A DNA stretch of 11,751 nucleotides from Alphaproteobacteria bacterium (GTDB lineage: Bacteria > Pseudomonadota > Alphaproteobacteria > Rickettsiales > VGDC01). A model generated the notes under the pieces. The model was not told the origin of the DNA. It saw only the letters and a program-made list of their open reading frames with translations, and made no database searches. This document shows, one piece after another, positions 5,499 through 11,751 of the stretch. Made by a program: the position numbers and the translations under genes. The DNA lies in NCBI GenBank assembly GCA_016869895.1, contig VGDC01000021.1, positions 1-11,751 on the forward strand, written 5' to 3'. Each line of letters opens with the position of its first letter. Positions within the stretch are counted from its first letter, which is position 1.

Positions 5499-7037
5499 AT
5501 GCGACAGATTGAGATCATCCGCGAGCTGGAATCCAAGCGCGAGCGCGCACGCCTCGGCGGTGGCCAGAAACGCATCGACGCACAGCACGAGCGCGGCAAG
5601 CTGACCGCGCGTGAGCGTATCGAAGTGCTGCTGGATGCGGGTTCGTTCGAGGAATTCGATATGTTCGTCGAGCACCGCTGCACGAACTTCGGCATGGAAG
5701 AGACCAAGACCCCCGGCGACGGCTGCGTCACGGGACACGGCACCATCAATGGCCGTCTCGTCTTCGTCTATTCGCAGGATTTCACCGTCATCGGCGGTTC
5801 GCTTTCCGAAACCAACGCCAAGAAGATCTGCAAGCTGATGGACACCGCCATGAAAGTCGGCGCGCCTGTCATCGGCATCAACGATTCCGGCGGTGCGCGT
5901 ATTCAGGAAGGCGTGGATTCGCTGGCCGGCTTCGCGGAGATTTTCCAGCGTAACGTCCTCGCATCCGGCGTGATTCCGCAGATTTCGCTCATCATGGGTC
6001 CTTGCGCGGGTGGTGCGGTCTATTCCCCCGCGCTCACCGATTTCACCGTCATGGTGCGCGGCACGTCCTATATGTTCGTCACCGGCCCAGACGTCGTCAA
6101 GACCGTGACCCACGAAGTGGTTTCGCAGGAAGACCTCGGCGGTGCGGATTGCCACACCCAGAAGACCGGCGTTGCCGACCTTGCCTTCGACAACGACATC
6201 GAAGCCTTGCAGCAGGTTCGCCGCCTGTTCAACTTCCTGCCGCTCTCTAACCGCGAGCCTGTGCCCCAGCGTCCGACCAACGACCCCGCCGACCGTGTCG
6301 AGACCTCGCTGAACACGCTTGTTCCCGCAAACCCCAACAAGCCGTATAACATCAAGGAACTGCTGTTCCGCGTGGTGGACGAGAACGATTTCTTCGAAAT
6401 CCAGCCGGATTACGCGAAGAACATCGTCGTCGGTTTCGGCCGTCTGGAAGGCCACACCGTGGGCTTCGTCGCCAACCAACCGATGTATCTTGCAGGCTGC
6501 CTCGATATCGACGCTTCCCGCAAAGCCGCCCGTTTCGTGCGATTCTGCGATGCGTTCAACATTCCCATCGTCAGCTTCGTGGACGTTCCCGGCTTCATGC
6601 CCGGCACGAATCAGGAGCATAACGGCCTCATCAAGCATGGCGCGAAACTGCTCTATGCGTACGCCGAAGCGACCGTGCCGAAAATCACCGTCATCACCCG
6701 TAAATCCTACGGTGGCGCCTATATCGTGATGGGCAGCAAACACCTGCGTAATGACATCAACTTCGCTTGGCCATCCGCTGAAATCGCGGTGATGGGCCCT
6801 GAAGGCGCGGTGGAGATCATCTTCCGTGGCAAGCTCGACAGCGAAGAAGCCGTGGACGAGAAGGTGAAGGAATACCGCGAGAAGTTCGCATCGCCCTTCG
6901 CTGCCGCTTCGCGCGGTTATCTGGATGACATCATCCGCCCGCAGAACACCCGCTGGCGCATTTGCCGCGCGCTCACCATCCTGCGCAAGAAGCAGGTGGA
7001 GAACCCGTGGAAAAAACACGACAATCTTCCGCTTTAA
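5499..7037 (+). CDS. pccB: Propionyl-CoA (acyl-CoA) carboxylase beta subunit, carboxyltransferase
   Basis: The beta subunit moves the carboxyl group from biotin to the acyl-CoA, giving methylmalonyl-CoA from propionyl-CoA, in the cytoplasm. The product has 512 residues, full length, with two crotonase-like carboxyltransferase halves. The N-terminal half has GGARIQEGVDSL and GPCAGGAVYSPAL, which form the acyl-CoA/oxyanion region; the C-terminal half has VDVPGFMPGTNQE, AKLLYAYAEATVPKITVITR and GGAYIVMGSKHL. Residue 409, directly after GGAY, is isoleucine. In the characterised Streptomyces enzymes this position is Asp in PccB and Ile in the broader acetyl/propionyl-CoA carboxylase, so the substrate range here may be wider than propionyl-CoA. 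AAGGA (5482-5486) lies 12 bases before the ATG. pccA follows after 15 bases, so the two subunits are co-transcribed. Confidence 0.93.
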   Translation: MRQIEIIRELESKRERARLGGGQKRIDAQHERGKLTARERIEVLLDAGSFEEFDMFVEHRCTNFGMEETKTPGDGCVTGHGTINGRLVFVYSQDFTVIGGSLSETNAKKICKLMDTAMKVGAPVIGINDSGGARIQEGVDSLAGFAEIFQRNVLASGVIPQISLIMGPCAGGAVYSPALTDFTVMVRGTSYMFVTGPDVVKTVTHEVVSQEDLGGADCHTQKTGVADLAFDNDIEALQQVRRLFNFLPLSNREPVPQRPTNDPADRVETSLNTLVPANPNKPYNIKELLFRVVDENDFFEIQPDYAKNIVVGFGRLEGHTVGFVANQPMYLAGCLDIDASRKAARFVRFCDAFNIPIVSFVDVPGFMPGTNQEHNGLIKHGAKLLYAYAEATVPKITVITRKSYGGAYIVMGSKHLRNDINFAWPSAEIAVMGPEGAVEIIFRGKLDSEEAVDEKVKEYREKFASPFAAASRGYLDDIIRPQNTRWRICRALTILRKKQVENPWKKHDNLPL

Positions 7038-7052
7038 GGATAGAGAGAGCAT

Positions 7053-9053
7053 ATGGCATTCGATAAAATCCTCATTGCGAACCGTGGCGAAATCGCCCTG
7101 CGTGTCATCTCCACCTGCCGCAAGCTGGGCATCAAGACCGTCGCCGTCTATTCCGAGGCCGACACCAACGCCCTGCATGTGCGCGAGGCCGATGAAGCCG
7201 TGTATATCGGCCCATCCCCCGCCAGCCAGAGCTATCTGGTCATCGACAATATCATCGCTGCTTGCCATCAGACAGGCGCACAGGCCGTCCACCCCGGCTA
7301 TGGCTTCCTTTCCGAGAAAGCCGAATTCGCCAAGCGTCTGGAGAAAGAGGGCATCACCCTCATCGGCCCCAGCCCCACTGCCATGCGCAGCATGGGCGAC
7401 AAGATCGAATCGAAGATCATCGCGCGTAAAGCGGGCGTGAACACCGTACCCGGCACCACGGAAGCCATCGGCTCCGAAGCCGAGGCGAAAAAAGTCGCCA
7501 AACAAATCGGTTATCCCGTGATGATCAAAGCCGCCGCAGGTGGCGGTGGTAAGGGTATGCGCGTCGCGCGTAACGAGAAAGAATTGCTCGAAGGCCTGAA
7601 AATGGCTGCCAGCGAAGCGGGCAACAGCTTCGGCGACCGCCGTGTGTTCATCGAGAAATTCTTCGATAATCCCCGCCACATCGAGATTCAGATTCTTGCC
7701 GACAAGCACGGCAACACCGTCTATCTCGGCGAGCGTGAATGCTCCATCCAGCGTCGCCACCAGAAGGTCATCGAGGAAGCGCCCTCCATGTTCCTCACTG
7801 AAGCGACCCGCAAGAAGATGGGAAAACAGTCCGTCGCACTGGCGAAGGAAGTAGGCTACTACTCCGCTGGTACCGTCGAGTTCATCGTCGACCAGAAAGG
7901 CGAGTTCTACTTCCTGGAGATGAACACCCGCCTGCAGGTGGAACACCGCGTGACCGAGCTTATCACCGGTCTCGACCTCGTCGAGCAGATGATCCGCATC
8001 GCCGAAGGCGAGAAGCTGAAATTCCAGCAGAAAGACGTGAAGCTGGACGGCTGGGCGTTCGAATCCCGCGTTTATGCGGAAGACCCCACCCGTGGCTTCC
8101 TGCCGTCCATCGGCCGCGTCACCCGCTATGAAGAACCCGTGAACGGGCAGAACGTGCTCATCGACACCAGCGTCTACGAAGGCGGCGAAGTCAGCATGTA
8201 TTATGACCCAATGATCGCCAAGGTCTGCACCCATGCGCCGACCCGTGACGAAGCCATCGCCGCGATGCAATCCGCCCTCTCGTCCTATGTCATCCGTGGC
8301 GTGTCCCATAACATCACCTTCCTTGAGGCGATTCTGGGTCATGAACGCTTCAAGAAGGGCGACATCTCCACCAATTTCATCGATCAGGAATATCCCGAGG
8401 GCTTCTCCGGTGCGGAACTGACCACCGAGACCGAACAGGTCTTCCTCGCCGCCGGTGTGCACATCTTCCTGCGTGATGCCGAGCGCGCCGCCCAGATTTC
8501 CGGCCAGCTTCCTGGTCGTGGCCGTACCATCGGCACCCGCTGGGTGGTGACCATGAAGGGCAAAGCCTATCCGGTCATCGTGCGCACCCGTGAAGGCGGC
8601 TATGACATCAGCACCGACACCGACCGTTTCGCCATCCGCAGCAGCTGGCGTTTGGGTCAGCGTCTGCTTCAGGGAACGCTCGGCGATAAACCCATCAGCG
8701 TGCGTTTGAAGCACCTGAATGAAGGCTATCTGCTTTCCCATGGCGGCACCGATGTACGCGTCGTCGTGCGCACCGCCGCCGTTGCCGAACTCGCCCAGCA
8801 TATGAAGAACAACGCCGCCGTCACCGCCAAGAAGTCGCGTCTCGTCGCGCCGTTAGCTGGCCGTGTCGTCTCCATGAAGCATAAAGCGGGCGATGTGGTG
8901 AAGGCGGGTAGCGAGCTGGTCATCATCGAAGCGATGAAGATGGAGAACATCATCCACGCCGAGGCGGATGTCATCATCAAATCCGCGAAGGTCGAAGAAG
9001 GCGCAAGCGTCTCCGCCGATGAACTTATCTTCGAGTTCGAGCCCGCCGCCTAA
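7053..9053 (+). CDS. pccA: Propionyl-CoA (acyl-CoA) carboxylase alpha subunit: biotin carboxylase and biotin carrier
   Basis: The alpha subunit uses ATP and bicarbonate to carboxylate its own biotin, then offers it to PccB. The product has 666 residues. Residues 1 to about 450 are a biotin carboxylase: ILIANRGEIALRV at the N-terminus, the ATP-grasp glycine loop KAAAGGGGKGM at 159-169, RECSIQRRHQKVIEEAPS, and FLEMNTRLQVEH before residue 299. A linking BT region follows (about 460-590), then a biotin carrier domain ending in EAMKMENI, with the biotinyl lysine at K629, 37 residues from the end as is normal. R299 lies where most relatives have Pro or Thr (EHPVTE); the catalytic residues around it are kept. 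A GGATAGAGAGAG stretch precedes the ATG. Not one TTA, CTA or TCA codon is used from the start of pccB to about 8800, a strong codon bias. A terminator follows the stop. Confidence 0.94.
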   Translation: MAFDKILIANRGEIALRVISTCRKLGIKTVAVYSEADTNALHVREADEAVYIGPSPASQSYLVIDNIIAACHQTGAQAVHPGYGFLSEKAEFAKRLEKEGITLIGPSPTAMRSMGDKIESKIIARKAGVNTVPGTTEAIGSEAEAKKVAKQIGYPVMIKAAAGGGGKGMRVARNEKELLEGLKMAASEAGNSFGDRRVFIEKFFDNPRHIEIQILADKHGNTVYLGERECSIQRRHQKVIEEAPSMFLTEATRKKMGKQSVALAKEVGYYSAGTVEFIVDQKGEFYFLEMNTRLQVEHRVTELITGLDLVEQMIRIAEGEKLKFQQKDVKLDGWAFESRVYAEDPTRGFLPSIGRVTRYEEPVNGQNVLIDTSVYEGGEVSMYYDPMIAKVCTHAPTRDEAIAAMQSALSSYVIRGVSHNITFLEAILGHERFKKGDISTNFIDQEYPEGFSGAELTTETEQVFLAAGVHIFLRDAERAAQISGQLPGRGRTIGTRWVVTMKGKAYPVIVRTREGGYDISTDTDRFAIRSSWRLGQRLLQGTLGDKPISVRLKHLNEGYLLSHGGTDVRVVVRTAAVAELAQHMKNNAAVTAKKSRLVAPLAGRVVSMKHKAGDVVKAGSELVIIEAMKMENIIHAEADVIIKSAKVEEGASVSADELIFEFEPAA

Positions 9054-9072
9054 TATATTTCATGATTCCATG

Positions 9073-9110
9073 AACCTCACGCATAGCTGCTATGCGTGAG
9101 GTTTTTGTTT
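9073..9110 (+). terminator. Strong intrinsic terminator after pccA
   Basis: AACCTCACGCATAG (9073-9086) and CTATGCGTGAGGTT (9090-9103) form a perfect 14-bp stem around the loop CTG. The right arm runs into TTTGTTT. It lies 20 bases after the pccA stop and insulates the carboxylase operon from the methionine operon. Confidence 0.92.
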
Positions 9111-9159
9111 ACCTGCGGTACAGAATGGATTACACCTGTTTTTGATGATGCATTGCAAC

Positions 9160-9205
9160 ATCACGCCGATTTATTGCAAATTGCGGGCGTTAAACAGCTA
9201 AAATT
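9160..9205 (+). promoter_or_regulatory. SAM-II-type riboswitch in the metNIQ leader
   Basis: The conserved parts of the SAM-II aptamer occur in order. P1 pairs ACGCC (9163-9167) with GGCGT (9186-9190). The loop starts with GATTTA (9168-9173) and TTGC (9174-9177). After P1 come TTAAA (9190-9194) and GCTAAAA (9197-9203). This order and spacing match the known pattern of P1, GAUUUA, UUGC, P1', UUAAA and GCUAAAA. SAM-II binds S-adenosylmethionine and represses sulfur-amino-acid genes in alphaproteobacteria, which fits a methionine importer downstream. The aptamer ends 57 bases before the metN ATG, somewhat far for direct masking of the ribosome-binding site. I could not establish every base pair of the pseudoknot by eye, and a SAM-V variant sharing this core is possible. 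No convincing promoter was found between the terminator and the aptamer. Confidence 0.8.
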
Positions 9206-9239
9206 GCGGAATCCCCTTTCCCCCATTTTCGCGTTTATC

Positions 9240-9258
9240 CCTGCCAGATAGTGACAGG
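9240..9258 (+). promoter_or_regulatory. Small hairpin that could hide the metN ribosome-binding site
   Basis: CCTG (9240-9243) pairs with CAGG (9255-9258), then after one mismatch CA (9245-9246) pairs with TG (9252-9253), leaving the loop GATAG. CAGG is part of the only Shine-Dalgarno-like sequence (GACAGG, two bases before the ATG). It may be the switching part of the riboswitch, but the stem is weak. Confidence 0.3.
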
Positions 9259-9260
9259 TT

Positions 9261-9995
9261 ATGATACGCGTCGAATCCATCTCCAAGACTTACGCCACCC
9301 GCGAAGGACCGCTGCACGCCCTGCGCGATGTGAGCTTCCATGTCCCGCAAGGAAAAGTGTATGGCCTGATTGGTTTATCGGGTGCCGGAAAATCGACGGC
9401 GCTGCGCGCCATCAATCTGCTGGAACGTCCAGAAAGTGGAAAAATTCTGCTCGAAAATGAGGATTTATTGACCAAAAACGTGCAGGAATTGCGTGTTTTT
9501 CGTCAAAAAATCGGCATGATTTTCCAACATTTCAATCTTCTTTCCAACCGCACCGTAGCGCAGAACATCGCCTTCCCTTTGGAGATCGCGGGATGGGAGA
9601 AACGCGATATAAATGAGCGTGTTAGCGAGGTTCTGGAACTCGTTCGCATCCCCGATAAAGCGAATGCTTACCCTGCGAGCTTGTCCGGTGGGCAGAAGCA
9701 GCGCGTGGCCATCGCGCGGAGCATCGCCAACCACCCGCAGGTGCTGCTGGCGGATGAGCCGACAAGCGCACTCGACCCATTGATAAAAAACGATATCCTC
9801 GCGTGCCTTGCCGACCTGAACCAGCGACTGGGGCTGACCATCGTCATCGCAGCGCATGAGATGAAGGTCATCCGCCGTTTGTGCCACGAGGTCTCGCTGT
9901 TCAAGGACGGGCAGGTGGTGGAGGAGTTGGACGTGGTGGACGGCAAAATCGCCCCGCAGAGCGACTTCGGCAAGCTTTTCGTGGAGGAATTCTGA
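9261..9995 (+). CDS. metN: Methionine ABC importer, ATP-binding subunit, short form
   Basis: MetN hydrolyses ATP to drive methionine uptake. The 244 residues cover the whole nucleotide-binding domain: Walker A GLSGAGKST near residue 38, Q-loop in IFQHFNLLSNRTVAQN, signature LSGGQKQRVAIARSIA, Walker B VLLADEPTSALD, and an H-loop histidine in AAHEM. E. coli MetN is 343 residues because a C-terminal NIL domain senses methionine and blocks transport; here the protein ends at F-V-E-E-F right after the ATPase fold, so that brake is absent. The end is natural and not a frameshift: the stop overlaps the start of metI as TGATG, with GGAGG before it. Its ribosome-binding site is weak and lies in a possible hairpin under the SAM-II riboswitch. 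The neighbours metI and metQ make the methionine assignment firm; close relatives also carry D-methionine. Confidence 0.9.
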   Translation: MIRVESISKTYATREGPLHALRDVSFHVPQGKVYGLIGLSGAGKSTALRAINLLERPESGKILLENEDLLTKNVQELRVFRQKIGMIFQHFNLLSNRTVAQNIAFPLEIAGWEKRDINERVSEVLELVRIPDKANAYPASLSGGQKQRVAIARSIANHPQVLLADEPTSALDPLIKNDILACLADLNQRLGLTIVIAAHEMKVIRRLCHEVSLFKDGQVVEELDVVDGKIAPQSDFGKLFVEEF

Positions 9996-10654
9996 TGGAG
10001 AATCTGACCGCCATCCTCCCCGAACTGTGGCAGGCGACGAAAGAGACGCTGACCATGCTGGCCATTGGCCTGACGCTTTCCGGCCTGTTCGGTGGGGCGC
10101 TGGGCATTTTCCTGTTCCTCTGGCGGCGCGAGAAGCTGCTGTATAGCCCTGCGGCCTATTTCATCGTGGGTGGCATCGTGAACATCGTGCGCTCGTTCCC
10201 CTTCGTGATTTTGATGATCGCGGTGGGGCCGCTGGCGCGGACGCTGACGGGAACGACCATCGGCCCTGTGGCGGCAAGCGTGCCGCTGGCCATCGCCGGC
10301 ATCGCCTATTTCGCGCGGCTGGTGGAATTGTCGCTTTCGGACGTGCCCAAGGGCGTCATCGAAGCGGCGCAAGCCTTGGGCGCATCGACGCGTGACATCG
10401 TGTTCAAGGTGTTGCTGGTCGAGGCGCGTTCCAGCCTGGTGCTGGGGTTCACGAGCCTGAGCGTGAGCTATCTTTCCTATTCCGCTGCGGCGGGCATCAT
10501 CGGCGGGGGTGGCATCGGCGACCTCGCCATCCGCTATGGATATTACCGTTTCCAGACGGATGTGATGCTCATCACCGTCATCGGCCTCGTGCTGTTCGTG
10601 CAGCTGGTGCAGGCCAGCGGCAGCCATATTTCCCGCAAAATCGACAAACGCTAG
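9995..10654 (+). CDS. metI: Methionine ABC importer, permease subunit
   Basis: MetI is the membrane channel of the importer and works as a dimer with two MetN. The product has 219 residues, close to the 217 of E. coli MetI, with about five hydrophobic segments. The cytoplasmic coupling (EAA) loop reads EAAQALGASTRDIVFKVLL. Other MetI-like stretches are NIVRSFPFVILMIAVGP, AGIAYFARLVE and AAAGIIGGGGIGDLAIRYGY followed by F-Q-T-D-V-M. The start at 9995 overlaps the metN stop and follows GGAGGAAT; an open frame continues upstream inside metN but lacks support. metQ begins nine bases after the stop, so the three genes are one operon. Confidence 0.94.
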   Translation: MENLTAILPELWQATKETLTMLAIGLTLSGLFGGALGIFLFLWRREKLLYSPAAYFIVGGIVNIVRSFPFVILMIAVGPLARTLTGTTIGPVAASVPLAIAGIAYFARLVELSLSDVPKGVIEAAQALGASTRDIVFKVLLVEARSSLVLGFTSLSVSYLSYSAAAGIIGGGGIGDLAIRYGYYRFQTDVMLITVIGLVLFVQLVQASGSHISRKIDKR

Positions 10655-10663
10655 GAGCGTATC

Positions 10664-11467
10664 ATGAAATCCATCCTTACCCTTGCCGCCATCACCCTTG
10701 CTTTCCTGATAGGGCTATTCACCACGGTCGCGCTGGCGGCGGAGAAGAAAGAGGTCGTCTTCGGGGCGACGGTGGGTGATTTCTCGGACATCATCACGGA
10801 AAGCGTGAAGCCGCAGCTGGAGGCGAAGGGCTATACGGTGAAGCTGATTCAGTTCACCGATTATGTGCAGCCGAACATCGCGCTGGCGGAGAAACGACTG
10901 GATGCCAACCTGTTCCAACACAAGCCGTACCTCGACCAGTTCATCGCACAGAAAGGCCTGAAACTGTCGCCGCTGGTGACGGTGCCGACTGCGCCGCTGG
11001 GTTTGTATGCCGGAAAGAAGAAGACCATCGAGGAAGTGGAGCAGGGCAGCACCGTGGCCGTGCCGAATGACCCCAGCAACCTTGCACGTGCGCTGCTCAT
11101 CCTGAAAGATTTGGGGTGGATTGAGATTCCCGAAGATGTGGATGCGCTGACCGTGTCGCCCAAGGACATCACCAAGAATGTCAAAGCCATCAAGATTGTG
11201 CAGCTAGAAGCGGCGCAACTGCCCCGCGCGGTGCAGGACGTGGATTATGCGGTCATCAACGGGAATTATGTGGTGTCTTCCGGCCTGAAGCTGACCGATG
11301 CTTTGGTGCGGGAGAAGAGCAGGGCTTATCTGAACTGGGTGGTGGTGCGCAGCGAAGACAAGGACGGCCAATTCGCCAAGGACGTGACGGCGGCGTTGCA
11401 GTCTCCCGAATTCAAGGCCTATGCGAGCAAGAAATTCGCGGGTTATAAGTTTCCGGAGGCGTGGTAA
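10664..11467 (+). CDS. metQ: Methionine-binding periplasmic protein (MetQ/NlpA family)
   Basis: MetQ captures methionine in the periplasm and delivers it to MetI. The product has 267 residues. A Sec signal peptide covers residues 1 to about 25, cleaved in A-L-A-A-E. There is no lipobox cysteine, unlike the E. coli lipoprotein, so the mature protein is probably freely soluble in the periplasm. The body is typical of the family: VVFGATVGDFSDII, the D-Y-V-Q-P-N segment, EKRLDANLFQHKPYLDQF, TVPTAPLGLYAGK, AVPNDPSNLARALLIL and DVDYAVINGNYVVSSGL. It follows metI after nine bases with an AGGAG before the ATG. The last 25 bases overlap the end of lipB on the other strand, and no terminator separates them. 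Confidence 0.94.
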   Translation: MKSILTLAAITLAFLIGLFTTVALAAEKKEVVFGATVGDFSDIITESVKPQLEAKGYTVKLIQFTDYVQPNIALAEKRLDANLFQHKPYLDQFIAQKGLKLSPLVTVPTAPLGLYAGKKKTIEEVEQGSTVAVPNDPSNLARALLILKDLGWIEIPEDVDALTVSPKDITKNVKAIKIVQLEAAQLPRAVQDVDYAVINGNYVVSSGLKLTDALVREKSRAYLNWVVVRSEDKDGQFAKDVTAALQSPEFKAYASKKFAGYKFPEAW

Positions 11468-11751
11468 ACCCTGTCAAATTCCTCGCGCAGTACGGCATCC
11501 ACCTCTTCCATAGTGGCGGGGATGCCCAGCGCGTGCAGGGAGGTGACGCCATGTTCGCGGATGCCGCAGGGCACGATGCCGCCGAAATGCGCGAGGTTCG
11601 GGTGGACGTTCAGCGCGATGCCATGATACGTCACCCAATGGCGCACGCGGATGCCGATGGCGGCGATCTTCGCTTCACCACCTTTGCCGTCGTCCACCCA
11701 GACCCCGACACGGTCGGCATACGTCCGGCCTGAAAGGTCAAAACGGGCGAG
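11443..11751 (-). CDS. lipB: Lipoyl(octanoyl) transferase LipB, C-terminal part
   Basis: LipB moves an octanoyl group from acyl carrier protein to the lipoyl domains of enzymes such as pyruvate dehydrogenase, the first step of lipoate synthesis in the cytoplasm. The gene enters from the right edge; 102 residues are present of a usual 210-240. Visible family marks are YADRVGVWVDD, KIAAIGIRVRHWVTYHG and ALNV, then IVPCGIREHGVTSL. The catalytic pair is present: the lysine of KIAAIG and the cysteine of PCGI, 34 residues apart as in E. coli (K135 and C169). The TAA stop is inside the end of metQ, so the two convergent genes overlap by 25 bases. The start and promoter are outside the window. Confidence 0.95.
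   Translation of the reverse strand, partial: LARFDLSGRTYADRVGVWVDDGKGGEAKIAAIGIRVRHWVTYHGIALNVHPNLAHFGGIVPCGIREHGVTSLHALGIPATMEEVDAVLREEFDRVYHASGNL

Noticed and set aside
5478..8801. A 1107-codon open frame on the - strand, antisense to both pccB and pccA
   Set aside because: Its codons line up exactly with the sense codons of both genes, which share one frame. In that register antisense stops arise only from sense TTA, CTA or TCA codons, and the biased codon use of these genes avoids all three. The frame closes at the first TTA codon near 8850. The translated text is low-complexity, rich in H, D, G and A, and has no recognisable domain.
9261..9995. metN as a pseudogene truncated by a frameshift
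   Set aside because: The frame ends cleanly after a complete ATPase domain, and its stop overlaps the metI start with a good GGAGG site, so the short form is functional in design.
9668..10627. A 319-codon open frame on the - strand across metN and metI
   Set aside because: It lies wholly opposite two well-identified genes, has no ribosome-binding site, and its product is rich in R, H, Q and D with no known motif.

Overview
The window looks like chromosomal DNA of an alphaproteobacterium of fairly high G+C (about 60% in most genes). The evidence is an ATP12-type F1-ATPase assembly chaperone (known from alphaproteobacteria and mitochondria), a rarA-crcB-rluC-...-atp12 order typical of that class, a SAM-II-type riboswitch, and a possible EcfG-type stress promoter. 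I cannot name a genus.

Layout. (1) 1-2839, + strand: the 3' part of rarA, a small AT-rich gene for an exported protein of unknown function, crcB (fluoride channel) and an rluC-like pseudouridine synthase. The first three genes overlap stop-to-start as TGATG. The AT-rich gene sits between two exact 13-bp direct repeats that carry the ribosome-binding site and the stop/start overlap, so it looks inserted. (2) 2840-3173: a small CsbD-like stress protein with its own possible promoter and a strong terminator. (3) 3208-3939: atp12. (4) 3911-5296, - strand: a 461-aa unrecognised protein with HEIGH and a later E-S-L-A-D motif, best read as a cytoplasmic M48-like zinc peptidase. Its end overlaps the end of atp12. 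(5) 5297-5498: a divergent intergenic region. (6) 5499-9053: an acyl-CoA carboxylase pair, beta then alpha (pccB-pccA), closed by a strong terminator. (7) 9160-11467: a SAM-II-type riboswitch followed by metN-metI-metQ, a methionine ABC importer whose ATPase lacks the usual C-terminal methionine-sensing domain. (8) 11443-11751, - strand: the C-terminal part of lipB, overlapping the end of metQ.

How the genes work together: pccB and pccA encode the two subunits of one biotin-dependent carboxylase that makes methylmalonyl-CoA (or malonyl-CoA) from short acyl-CoA. MetQ, MetI and MetN form one importer, apparently shut off by S-adenosylmethionine at the RNA level. The rarA-crcB-rluC-atp12 stretch is a conserved housekeeping neighbourhood whose members do unrelated jobs. 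No stretch longer than about 210 bases lacks a gene. I saw no tRNA, rRNA, CRISPR array, transposase or integrase.
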